Assembly (NCBI RefSeq): GCF_033097365.1
Contig: NZ_AP028461.1
Span: forward strand, 11,559,501-11,623,500
DNA: 64,000 nucleotides
Direction of reading: 5' to 3'
Origin: Actinoplanes sichuanensis
GTDB taxonomy: Bacteria; Actinomycetota; Actinomycetes; Mycobacteriales; Micromonosporaceae
In this document: positions 6,036-14,594 of the stretch, one piece after another
How the letters are laid out: each line of letters begins with the position of its first letter
How positions within the stretch are numbered: position 1 is the first letter of the stretch
Made by a program: the position numbers and the translations under genes
Notes under the pieces: generated by a model
Database searches by the model: none
What the model was told of the DNA's origin: nothing
The model's input: only the letters and a program-made list of their open reading frames with translations

Positions 6036-8744
6036 ATGACCCGGGCGCTGCTGGAGCGTGAGCACGAGCTGAGCGAGCTCGGTGCGGTCGCCCGCCGGGC
6101 CCTCGACGGCCACGGTTCGGTCGTGCTGATCACCGGCGAGGCCGGAATCGGCAAGTCGAGCCTGGTCGACGCGCTCCGCTCGGTGCTGCCGGCCGAGGGG
6201 CGGCTGCTCGTCGGCTACTGCGACGACCTGGCCACCCCACGGGTCCTCGGGCCGCTGCGGGATCTGGTCGGCAAGGTGGGTTCCGGGCTGACCGAGGCGC
6301 TCGGCTCCGGCGACCGGTCCCGCGTGTTCGAGGCGTTCCGGGCCGAACTCGACTGGCCCGGCCACCCGACCGTGCTCGTCGTCGAGGACCTGCACTGGGC
6401 CGACGAGGCGACCCTGGACGTGCTGCGGTTCCTGGTCCGGCGGATCGCGGCGCTGCCGGTGGTGATGGTCGGTACCTACCGGGACGAGGAGATCGACGCC
6501 GGCCATCCGCTGCGCGGGCTGCTCGGCCTGGCCGCGGGAATCCCGATGCGCCGGCTGCCGCTGGCCCGGCTGTCAGCCGGTGCGGTACGTCGCCTCGTCG
6601 GCGATCACGGACTGGACTCCGAGCGGGTCTTCGAGGTCACCTCCGGGAACCCGTTCTTCGTCACCGAGGTCCTCGGCACCGGCGACACCGACGGCGTCCC
6701 GGCCACCGTCACCGAAGCCGTGCACGCCCGCCTGCAATCGCTCGACGAACCCTGCCGGCACGCGTTGACGCTGCTCGCGGTGGTTCCGTCGGCGGCCGAA
6801 CACTGGCTCGTCGACGCGATCGTGCCGGGCGGCCTGGAGGTGCTGGCCGCCGCCGAGCAGCGCGGCATGCTCACCGTCACCCCGGCCCGGGTGCAGTTCC
6901 GGCACGAGCTGATGCGCCGGGCCGTCGCCGCGTCGATGCCCGCCACGCGCCGGATCGCCGCGAACCGGGCCGTGCTGACCGCGCTGCGCGAACACGGCGA
7001 CGCCGACCTGTCCCGGCTCGTCCACCACGCGGCCGAGGCCGGCGACACCGGTCTGATCGTCCACTATGCACCGGCTGCCGCAGCCGAGGCGTCGGCCGCC
7101 GGGTCGCACCGGGAGGCGGCCGCCCACTACCGGCTGGTCCTCGAACACCGGGCGGCGTTCCCGCCCGGACAGCGGGCCGACCTTCTGGAGGCGTACGCCG
7201 AGGAGTGCTACACGCTGGGCCTGGCCGGACCGGCGGTCACCGCCCAGCGGGAGGCCGTCGCCCTGCGCCGGGAACTGCCCGGGCCGGTCGCTCTCGGGCT
7301 CGCGCTGCGCCGGCTGTCCCGGGTCAACTGGTATTGGGGCGACCGCCCGGCCGCCGAGACCGCCGGCACCGAGGCCGTCGACGTGCTGGAGAAGGCGGGC
7401 GACGACGCCGCCCTCGCGTTCGGCCTCAGCAACCAGTCACAGCTGCATGCCCTGGGCGGCCGGCCGGACGCCGCCGTCGCAGCGGGCGAACGGGCCATCA
7501 CCCTGGCCCGCGCCACCGGCTCGACCGGGGTGCTGTCGCACGCGCTGAACAACGTCGGCTACGCCCTCTGGGACCGCGACGACCCGCGCGGCCGGGTTCT
7601 GCTGGAGGAGAGCCTGGCGGTCGCCCGCGCCGCCGGCGAGACCGATCACGCCTGCCGCGCCTACACCAACCTGGCCTGGCACCTGATCGACGATCTCCGC
7701 CTGCGGGAAGCCGGTGAGCTGCTCGACGAGGGCATGGCCTACGCGGAACGCACCGAGGTCCTCGGGTTCCTCCGCTATCTGCACATCACCCGCTCGATGG
7801 TGCACCTGCATCTCAGCGAATGGGACGACGCCGAACGGCACGCCCGCTGGGAGGAGAACGCGCCGACCATGATGCGCTCGCCCGCGCTCGTGGTCCTCGG
7901 CCTGAGCCGGGCCCGCCGCGGGTTGCCGGGCGCCGAGGCACCCCTCGACGAGGCGTGGGAGATCGCCTGCGGCATCGGCGAGGCGCAGCGGATCGGACCG
8001 GCCGGCGCGGCACTGGCCGAGGCGGCCTGGTTACGCGGCGACACGTCCCCGGCCGCCCGGCTGACGCCGGTCTTCCAGAAGATCCTTTCCGCGGAGGGCG
8101 GCCGGCGACTCGGTGCGTTCAGCTTCTGGTTGCGACGGCTCGGCGCCGAGATCCAGACCTTTCCGCCGTACGACCAGCTGACCGCCGTTCCTCTGCCGCC
8201 TGCCGTCGCTCGCACCGCCTCGGCCGCCGCTGCCGCTCCCTCCGCCTTGTCGGCCGCCGCTGCGGTTCCCTCCGCCTTGTCGGCCGCCGCTGCGGTTCCC
8301 TCCGCCTTGTCGGCCGCCGCTGCCGCTCCTCGTGCCGCCGCTCGGCGCTGGGCCGGTGGCGGCTGCCGGTACGAGCAGGCTCTTGCCCTCAGTTGCAGCC
8401 CGGTCGTGGAGGACCTTCTCGGAGCGGTCCGGATCCTGGATTCCCTGGACGCCGTCCCGCTGGCCCGCCGAATCCGCTCCCACCTGCGCGAACTCGGCGT
8501 CGCCCGGATCCCGCGCGGCCCCCGATCGGCGACCCGCGACAACCCGGCCGGACTCACCGGACGCCAGGCCGAGGTGCTGCGTCTGCTCGCCGACGGCCTG
8601 AGCAACCCGGAGATCGCCGCCCGCCTGGTCCTCTCGGTCCGGACCGTCGACGCCCACGTGGCCGCGATCATGACCAAACTGGCCGCCCACTCCCGCCACG
8701 ACGCGGTGGAACAGGCCCGTTCCCGCGGTCTCCTACCCACCTGA
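6036..8744 (+). CDS. Large ATP-binding LuxR-family (LAL/MalT-like) transcriptional regulator
   Basis: 902 residues. An AAA/STAND-type ATPase comes first: Walker A GEAGIGKSS (34-42) and a Walker B region TVLVVEDLHWADEAT (112-126). A long helical TPR-like sensor region follows (about 370-700), and a LuxR helix-turn-helix ends the protein (LTGRQAEVLRLLADGLSNPE ... VRTVDAHVAAIMTKL). LAL proteins bind ATP and a small inducer and activate biosynthetic or catabolic genes. Residues 729-768 are an Ala-rich linker made of four decapeptide repeats. The chosen ATG is preceded by a leaderless-type -10 hexamer, and upstream in-frame codons have no family sequence. Divergent from the methyltransferase, which is a candidate target. 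Confidence 0.92.
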   Translation: MTRALLEREHELSELGAVARRALDGHGSVVLITGEAGIGKSSLVDALRSVLPAEGRLLVGYCDDLATPRVLGPLRDLVGKVGSGLTEALGSGDRSRVFEAFRAELDWPGHPTVLVVEDLHWADEATLDVLRFLVRRIAALPVVMVGTYRDEEIDAGHPLRGLLGLAAGIPMRRLPLARLSAGAVRRLVGDHGLDSERVFEVTSGNPFFVTEVLGTGDTDGVPATVTEAVHARLQSLDEPCRHALTLLAVVPSAAEHWLVDAIVPGGLEVLAAAEQRGMLTVTPARVQFRHELMRRAVAASMPATRRIAANRAVLTALREHGDADLSRLVHHAAEAGDTGLIVHYAPAAAAEASAAGSHREAAAHYRLVLEHRAAFPPGQRADLLEAYAEECYTLGLAGPAVTAQREAVALRRELPGPVALGLALRRLSRVNWYWGDRPAAETAGTEAVDVLEKAGDDAALAFGLSNQSQLHALGGRPDAAVAAGERAITLARATGSTGVLSHALNNVGYALWDRDDPRGRVLLEESLAVARAAGETDHACRAYTNLAWHLIDDLRLREAGELLDEGMAYAERTEVLGFLRYLHITRSMVHLHLSEWDDAERHARWEENAPTMMRSPALVVLGLSRARRGLPGAEAPLDEAWEIACGIGEAQRIGPAGAALAEAAWLRGDTSPAARLTPVFQKILSAEGGRRLGAFSFWLRRLGAEIQTFPPYDQLTAVPLPPAVARTASAAAAAPSALSAAAAVPSALSAAAAVPSALSAAAAAPRAAARRWAGGGCRYEQALALSCSPVVEDLLGAVRILDSLDAVPLARRIRSHLRELGVARIPRGPRSATRDNPAGLTGRQAEVLRLLADGLSNPEIAARLVLSVRTVDAHVAAIMTKLAAHSRHDAVEQARSRGLLPT
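8221..8340 (+). repeat. In-frame 30-bp tandem repeat encoding an Ala-rich linker
   Basis: Four units at 8221-8250, 8251-8280, 8281-8310 and 8311-8340. The last diverges in its final third and two positions vary among units. Each encodes ten residues of the pattern AAAA(A/V)PSALS. The repeat lies between the TPR-like part and the LuxR domain, so it changes linker length without breaking frame. Confidence 0.95.
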
Positions 8745-8814
8745 TGATCACCCGTTCCCGGCGTGTCCACCGGCCGGGTGGGCGGGGACGGCGGCGACTG
8801 AGAGAATCTTGGTC

Positions 8815-9489
8815 GTGCGAGAGGTGGTCGACGGGGTCTTCGAACTCCACATGGGTTACGTCAACGTGCACCTGGTCGTCACCGACGACGGTGTGGTCCT
8901 GGTCGACACCGGCCTGCCGGGCCGCTCACCGCTGATCGAACGCGGCCTGCGCGGCATCAAACGGTCGTTCGGTGAGGTGACCGCGATCCTGGTCACCCAC
9001 CATCACGCCGACCATGTCGGCAGCCTCGCCGCACTGCGGGAGCGGACCGGTGCCCGGGTGATCGCGCACGCCGCCGAGGTCCCGTGGATCGGTGGTCACA
9101 TTCCGCCCGCACAGCCGGCCGGTCTCCTGGGCAAGGTGGTGAGCCGCCTGGTCGGCACGGTCCACCCGACGAAGGTCGACCAGTTGATCACCGCCGATGG
9201 TTCCGAACCGCTGCCCGGCTTCACCGCCCTGCACACCCCGGGCCACACCCGGGGGCACGTCTCGTTCCTGCTCGACCGGTCCGGCGGTGTCCTGTTCGCC
9301 GGTGACGCCGCGGGCAGCCGCCGCGGCCGGGTGTCCGCCCCGCCCCGGGCGGTGACGGCCGACCCGATCCGCGCCGGCGAGAGCCTGGCCCGCCTGGCCG
9401 AGTTGGAGTTCGACCATGCCGTCTTCGGCCACGGTAGGGCCGTCTCGGGCCTGGCCGTCGAAGCCTTCCGCAAGGCCGTCGCCGGCTGA
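8815..9489 (+). CDS. Metallo-beta-lactamase-fold hydrolase
   Basis: 224 residues with the full metal-ligand set of the fold: THHHADHVGSL (HxHxDH), HTPGHTRGH, GDAAG and FGHGRAVSG. This is the single-domain, glyoxalase-II/lactonase-like form and has no lipid-attachment or secretion signal. The GTG at 8815 is preferred because GAGAGA sits 9 nt upstream; a TTG at 8809 would add two residues. It follows the LAL regulator by 70 bp on the same strand and may be read through from it. The substrate is not predictable; thioester, lactone and phosphoester hydrolysis all occur in this group. Confidence 0.88.
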   Translation: MREVVDGVFELHMGYVNVHLVVTDDGVVLVDTGLPGRSPLIERGLRGIKRSFGEVTAILVTHHHADHVGSLAALRERTGARVIAHAAEVPWIGGHIPPAQPAGLLGKVVSRLVGTVHPTKVDQLITADGSEPLPGFTALHTPGHTRGHVSFLLDRSGGVLFAGDAAGSRRGRVSAPPRAVTADPIRAGESLARLAELEFDHAVFGHGRAVSGLAVEAFRKAVAG

Positions 9490-9509
9490 CAACCGTGCCT
9501 GCCGGCGTG

Positions 9510-11501
9510 TCAGTCCAGGTAGACGTCCTCCATGTCGCTGAGATCGAGATCGTGGCCGGCCAGGAACGCCAGCGCGTCAGCCTCCCGGCCGCGGGCCTGC
9601 AAGCTGCGGACCACGATGACGCACGCCTCCCAGAACCACTCGCCGTCATCGTCGTCGGCCCAGGGCCGGGCCATCACCTCGGCTTCGGCCGCCCGGCCCA
9701 GCTCCAGCAGCAGGAACGCCTCCCGGGTCCGCAGGGCGCCATCGTCGCCGGGATCGCGCCGGGCCCGTTCCAGTGCCTGCTCCCGCAGCCCGAGCCCGCC
9801 CTCCAACCGGCACAACTCGGCCCGCACGGACGGCGGCACCTCCTCACCGACGAGCGCGTCCACCCTGGACACCAGCGCCGCCGCGTCGGCTGGAACTTCG
9901 GTCACCCAGCTCAGCGCGTTGAGAACCAGCCGGGTCTCGGCCGCCGTGTCGCCGGCCTCCCGATGCAGGTCGGCCGCCTCCAGCAGCAGCCCGACCCGGT
10001 CACGACCCGGACCCGGGTCGTCGGCCAGTCTCTCCAGCAGGACGGCCCGGGACGGCACCGGCTCGGGCCGGTGCGGAGCGGCCAGCAGCTCCTCCAACAG
10101 GGCGCGGACCTCCTCCCGGTGACGGTGCCCGCGCTGGTGGAGCTCGACCAGCAGCCAGCGGGCGGCCATCGCCTCGGCGGTGAGCCCGACCCGGTCGAGG
10201 CTGCGCACCGCCTCCTCGGCGGACTCGGTGGCGTCGTCCCACTGCCGGCCGGCGTGGAGTCTGCGGGCCACCTCCAGCCGGAGCCGGGCCGCGCCGGCGT
10301 GGTCGCGGGCGGCGGTCCGGTCGGCGATCGCCCGGATCAGGGCGTCGACTTCGGCCCGGCCCGGATGCTCGGCGATCGGCCGGCCGGTGAACACGGTGAG
10401 CGGCAGTGAGCCGGTCACCGGGTCGGCGTCGATCCGGGCTTCCAGAGTGCTGCTCTGATACGTGTTGCCGTTGCGCTTGTCGAACGCGGCCGCGTGCCGG
10501 CGGGCCAGCGCCAGCATCTCGTCGTGCAGCTCCCGGACCGTGCTTGCCCACTGCCGGTCACCGTTGTCGGTGCGCCGCCGGACCTGATGCGCGTCTCGCC
10601 CGGCCTCGATCAGCCGGCGCAGCACGATCACGGCGCCGATCGCGAAGCTCATCGCGTCGGCCGGTGACGACGGCCGGTCCAGCCACGGCAGGTGGTGGTC
10701 GAGGAGGGTGAGGCCGCGGTCGGTGTTGCCGGTGAGGCCGCAGAACTGCAGGTGCAGGCCGACGTGGGCGAGGCGGATCCGGTGTTCGCGCAGTTTCGGG
10801 TACGCCGACCGGTGTGCCGCCACGGCTTCGGCGAACCGCCCGGTCCGCAGGTACGGCAGCAGCAGGTTGCCCTGGATCAGGTGTGGCTGCGCACCGCAGG
10901 TCTGCTTGTCGCTCAGCGGCGCGCCGAGCCGGACGGCCTCCTCGTGGTCGTCGCGGTCGGCCAGGAAGATGATCACCCGGTTGGGCACGCAGCCGGCGCA
11001 GTCGGACAGGCCGTCCCGTTTGGCGGTGGCCATCCGGTCGAACCACTCCGCCGCCTCGTCCAGCTCGCCGAGATGGTGGGCGACGACCGCCCGCCGCTGG
11101 TAGACGGCGTGCAGGCTGTGGCCGCCGGCGAGGTAGCGCCGCTCCATCTCGTCGAGCAGCCGCCGGGCGCGGTCGAGCGGCACCTCGGGGAACGACGGCA
11201 GCCCCGCCGCGACCGCCTTGAACTCCCAGAGCAGGTGGTGCTCGTCGCCCGGCCGGACCAGGTCGGGGTGATTGTCGAAAACGGACAGACAGTGGGTGAA
11301 GGCGAGGAACGACCGGGTGAGCTCGCCGCCCTGCCACAGCTCGTCGAGCGATCCCATCCGGGCGCGGTAGCCGAACTCGGTCAGCCCGGCGGCGTCCGCG
11401 TGCCGGAACACGCTGTCCAGCGCGGTCCACTTGGCCGGACCGGCGTTCAGCCGGCGGGCATCGCGCAGCATCTGCTCCAGCTCGGTCTCGGCGACGGTCA
11501 T
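9510..11501 (-). CDS. TPR-rich protein coupled to the Hsp90 gene
   Basis: 663 residues, all helical, with no enzyme motif, signal peptide or membrane helix. It contains many 34-residue-like helical pairs, for example RTGRFAEAVAAHRSAYPKL, LHQRGHRHREEVRALLEELL and EAADLHREAGDTAAETRLVL, typical of degenerate tetratricopeptide repeats. Its ATG overlaps the TGA of the upstream Hsp90 gene (ATGA at 11498-11501), so the two are translated together. In eukaryotes TPR proteins are standard Hsp90 co-chaperones; a bacterial equivalent here is inference from coupling. In-frame sequence further upstream overlaps Hsp90 coding and was rejected as the start. Confidence 0.8.
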   Translation of the reverse strand: MTVAETELEQMLRDARRLNAGPAKWTALDSVFRHADAAGLTEFGYRARMGSLDELWQGGELTRSFLAFTHCLSVFDNHPDLVRPGDEHHLLWEFKAVAAGLPSFPEVPLDRARRLLDEMERRYLAGGHSLHAVYQRRAVVAHHLGELDEAAEWFDRMATAKRDGLSDCAGCVPNRVIIFLADRDDHEEAVRLGAPLSDKQTCGAQPHLIQGNLLLPYLRTGRFAEAVAAHRSAYPKLREHRIRLAHVGLHLQFCGLTGNTDRGLTLLDHHLPWLDRPSSPADAMSFAIGAVIVLRRLIEAGRDAHQVRRRTDNGDRQWASTVRELHDEMLALARRHAAAFDKRNGNTYQSSTLEARIDADPVTGSLPLTVFTGRPIAEHPGRAEVDALIRAIADRTAARDHAGAARLRLEVARRLHAGRQWDDATESAEEAVRSLDRVGLTAEAMAARWLLVELHQRGHRHREEVRALLEELLAAPHRPEPVPSRAVLLERLADDPGPGRDRVGLLLEAADLHREAGDTAAETRLVLNALSWVTEVPADAAALVSRVDALVGEEVPPSVRAELCRLEGGLGLREQALERARRDPGDDGALRTREAFLLLELGRAAEAEVMARPWADDDDGEWFWEACVIVVRSLQARGREADALAFLAGHDLDLSDMEDVYLD

Positions 11502-13270
11502 CGCGGTGCTCCCATCGCGCGGGACAGCAGACCCAGGAACGACTGGTTGTACGCCGCGGTCGCGGCCGGGGTCATCGGCTGCCGGGCGAGCAGCAACGCC
11601 TGGGTGAACAGGCCCTCGACCGCGAACCGGGTGAGCTCCTCGTCGCCCGTGCTCATCGCCTGCCGGGCCAGCGGGTTGCGGTGGTTGAAGACCAGCTGGG
11701 AGCGGCTCTCCGCCCCGGTGGTGAACACGTCGAGGAGTGAACCCCACAGCTCGTCGGCCGACTCCCGGGCGCGCAGCATGTCGCCCTGGAACGCGGCGTC
11801 ACCGTCCAGCAGGTACAGCGCGGGCAGGCTCGCCGGATCGAACGCCCGGACCGTCACCTCGACGCCCTGCCGATCGAGGATCCGCTGGGCGAGCACGGTG
11901 AACGGCCGCACCTCCTCGGCCTCGGCCGGGTCGAGATGGTCGAGCCGCAACGTCAGGTCGGCCGGGGAGAGCACCTCGACCGCGGTGTCGACCGCCGCGG
12001 ACAGCCGGGACAGCAGCTCCGCGTCATACACATACCCGGCGTTGACCAGCGGGATCCGCTGCGCGGCGGCGACCGGGGCCATCTGCCGGAACTCGTCCAG
12101 TGACGCGGTGTAGCGGACCACGCCATACCGGTCCTGGAACTCGGCGAGCGTCAGCGGGCCGACATTCGTCTCGAACGGCCACCACTGGTGCACCAGGCGC
12201 AGCATCTCGTCGTCGTGCACGGCCAGCGCTTTCACCCCGAGATGGTGGATCGCCAGGAACGCGCGCAGCCGCTCCGGGCCGCTCGCGCCGAGCCGGGCCA
12301 GCCAGCCCCGCAGACCGTCACCGAGCGTGTCACGCACCTGCGCCAGCAGCCCGTCGTCGTAGAGCGCCTCGCGGCTCGCCGTCGGCCGCAGCTCGGTCGT
12401 GTCGACCACACACCGCACGAAGAACGCCCACGGGGGCAGCAGCCCCTCGACACTCTCGGAGAGCAGCATCTGTTTCAGGTAGACCCGATGGGCGACGCGC
12501 ACCGCCGGGTTGGCCGGCGCCGGCAGCACGAACGCGACACCACGGACGCCACCCTCCGGCGCGGCGAGATCAACGACGTCGAAGGGCACAAAACCGAAGA
12601 CCTCCTCGGCGTACGAGAAGAGGCGCGCCCGCCGCTGCTGAGCGGTCTCCCCGGCCCCGGTCTCCCAGGGAGCGAGCCCCGAGGTCACCTCGTCGTCGCC
12701 GACCCGGACCCCGATCGGCAGCATCGAGCCGTAGAACCCGGCCAGCTCTCGGACCGTCGCCTCGGCGAGCCAATGCTCCTCGCCCCGGCGCGGGACCAGG
12801 GTGACCGTGGTGCCCGGCGCAGCCCGCTGCTCGCCGGGCAGCTCCACCGAATAGCGCCCGTCGCTGTGCCCGACCCACGACACGGTCGGATGGTCGCCGC
12901 AGCGGGTCACCACCCGGATCTCGTCGGCCACCATGAAGCAGGACAGCAGCCCGATGCCGAACTGGCCGAGGAACTCGTGCCTGGCGAACCCGAGATCGTC
13001 ACGTTTGGAGCTGCGCCCGATCGTCGCCAGCAGCTCGTGCACCTGCGACTCGGTGAGGCCGATGCCACTGTCGTGCACCCGCAGCACACCGTCACCGGAC
13101 GGCTCGAATCGGATCTCCCCGGCCGCCGCCGGATCACCGAGCCGCCGGGCGGTGATCGCGTCGACGGCGTTCTGCAGCAGCTCCCGCACATAGACACGCG
13201 GTGTCGCGTAGAGGTGGTGACTCAGAAGGTCCACCACACCACGCAGGTCGACCCGGAACGTGAAGCTCAC
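11498..13270 (-). CDS. htpG: Hsp90-family ATPase chaperone (HtpG-like)
   Basis: 590 residues, shorter than E. coli HtpG (624). The GHKL ATPase domain has RELLQNAVDAI with catalytic E30 and Mg-binding N34, HDSGIGLT with D67, IGRSSK in place of the usual IARSGT, and the lid motif FLGQFGIGLLSCFMV. The middle domain keeps the ATP-contacting Arg in the TASREALYDD loop (R300). A divergent dimerisation domain follows. It folds or protects client proteins in an ATP-dependent cycle; clients are unknown. GTG start with a G run upstream. A -10-like TAGCAT lies at 13303-13298 (minus strand), giving a leader of about 20 nt. No CIRCE or HspR operator was seen. It is translationally coupled to the TPR gene. 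Confidence 0.92.
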   Translation of the reverse strand: MSFTFRVDLRGVVDLLSHHLYATPRVYVRELLQNAVDAITARRLGDPAAAGEIRFEPSGDGVLRVHDSGIGLTESQVHELLATIGRSSKRDDLGFARHEFLGQFGIGLLSCFMVADEIRVVTRCGDHPTVSWVGHSDGRYSVELPGEQRAAPGTTVTLVPRRGEEHWLAEATVRELAGFYGSMLPIGVRVGDDEVTSGLAPWETGAGETAQQRRARLFSYAEEVFGFVPFDVVDLAAPEGGVRGVAFVLPAPANPAVRVAHRVYLKQMLLSESVEGLLPPWAFFVRCVVDTTELRPTASREALYDDGLLAQVRDTLGDGLRGWLARLGASGPERLRAFLAIHHLGVKALAVHDDEMLRLVHQWWPFETNVGPLTLAEFQDRYGVVRYTASLDEFRQMAPVAAAQRIPLVNAGYVYDAELLSRLSAAVDTAVEVLSPADLTLRLDHLDPAEAEEVRPFTVLAQRILDRQGVEVTVRAFDPASLPALYLLDGDAAFQGDMLRARESADELWGSLLDVFTTGAESRSQLVFNHRNPLARQAMSTGDEELTRFAVEGLFTQALLLARQPMTPAATAAYNQSFLGLLSRAMGAPR

Positions 13271-13364
13271 TCGTACCCCCGTCTCATCCGGACCCGGATG
13301 CTATCCACGAGGTACGACATTCCGCGGCTGTATTTCCGCGCGGCCGGCGATGGTGGTGGGGTGG

Positions 13365-14519
13365 TCAGTTCGTCTCGTTGATGAACGTCGGATGATCCAT
13401 CAGGAACGCCGGCACCCGGTTCTCGGTGACCGCCTTGAAGAAGTCGTCGACGCCGTCCTGGAACCGCTCGCCCAGGTAGCCGCCGTCGTACACCCCTTCG
13501 CCGGGAAGCTTCACCGTGATCATGTCGTCGACGTTGAGCGCCTTCATCTCGAGCGCCCACTCCAGGATGGAATGCCCGCGGCCGTCGAAGGTCAGCGAAC
13601 CGCCGGCGGCGTCCATGACGGCGAGCAGCTTGCCGGGATCGGTGACGACGTCCCGGCTCATCGCCTGCTTCGCCATCGCCTTGATGAACTGCTGCTGGTG
13701 CCGCTGCCGGTCGTAGTCGGTCATGTCGTCGCCATACCGCTGGCGGACGTAGTCGAGCGCCTCCCAGGCCTGCAACCGCACCGGTTCGTCGCTCTTCTTG
13801 TACTGCTTCTGCGGCCCCGTGTACGGATGCGCGCAGCTGGACGACGTGTGGTCGTTACGACAGCGGGAGATGCGTTCCCGGGTCTTGCCGTCCGGCCCGA
13901 GGTGCTCGGACTTGACGTCCATGTCGATGACCATCTCGACGCCGCCCAACGCCTCGACGATCTTCTTGAATCCGCCGAAGTTGACGATCGCTCCGGCGTC
14001 GAACTTCTTGATCCCGGTGACGTTGCCGACGGTCGCCGCGAGCAGCTGGAAGCCCTGGGCGGCGCTGTACTTGTTATCACCGAGCCGGCTGCCGTACGCC
14101 ATGGCGGCGTTGATCTTCGTGCGGTCGGCCCCGGTGCCGGACGGCTGGAAGGCGGGGATGTCGACCCGCAGGTCACGGGGGATGGAGAAGAGGTATGCGC
14201 TGTGCCGGTCGGCCGGGATGTGCGCGATCACGATCGAGTCGGCCAGCGGAGCGGTGTGGTCGTCGCGCGGGTCGATGCCGACGAGCAGGATGTTGACCGC
14301 GCCCTCGATGTCGGACTCGGGCTCGGGCGGCGCGGCGGCCTCGGCGGGCTTCCCGGCGATCGGGGCGAGCAGGCTGTCGTCGGTGATCGCGTCGGTGTAT
14401 TTGGACACCAGCGCCTGGCCGGCGACGAGGGTCCCGCCGCCGGCGAGCAGCACCACCGCGCCGAGGCCGACGCAGATCCGCGCCCACAACGGCGATCGTC
14501 GTTTGGCTTCCGCCGCCAT
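13365..14519 (-). CDS. LytR-CpsA-Psr (LCP) family cell-wall glycopolymer ligase
   Basis: 384 residues. One N-terminal membrane helix (about 14-36, ARICVGLGAVVLLAGG) anchors an extracytoplasmic LCP domain. The motifs ILLVGIDPRDD, APLADSIVIAHI and YLFSIPRDLRVDIP carry the Asp and Arg residues that bind the pyrophosphate of polyprenyl-linked polymer. In actinobacteria LCP enzymes attach arabinogalactan or wall glycopolymers to peptidoglycan. The ATG follows a strong GGGGGAGG ribosome site, which rules out an upstream in-frame start. It lies in the minus-strand run between RecQ and Hsp90, with 75-95 bp gaps. Confidence 0.92.
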   Translation of the reverse strand: MAAEAKRRSPLWARICVGLGAVVLLAGGGTLVAGQALVSKYTDAITDDSLLAPIAGKPAEAAAPPEPESDIEGAVNILLVGIDPRDDHTAPLADSIVIAHIPADRHSAYLFSIPRDLRVDIPAFQPSGTGADRTKINAAMAYGSRLGDNKYSAAQGFQLLAATVGNVTGIKKFDAGAIVNFGGFKKIVEALGGVEMVIDMDVKSEHLGPDGKTRERISRCRNDHTSSSCAHPYTGPQKQYKKSDEPVRLQAWEALDYVRQRYGDDMTDYDRQRHQQQFIKAMAKQAMSRDVVTDPGKLLAVMDAAGGSLTFDGRGHSILEWALEMKALNVDDMITVKLPGEGVYDGGYLGERFQDGVDDFFKAVTENRVPAFLMDHPTFINETN

Positions 14520-14594
14520 TCCGCCTCCCCCGTACCGGCAACGTGCGCATGATGGCACATCCGCGCAACCTGCTGGGAGCGCTTCCGGCGAGGC

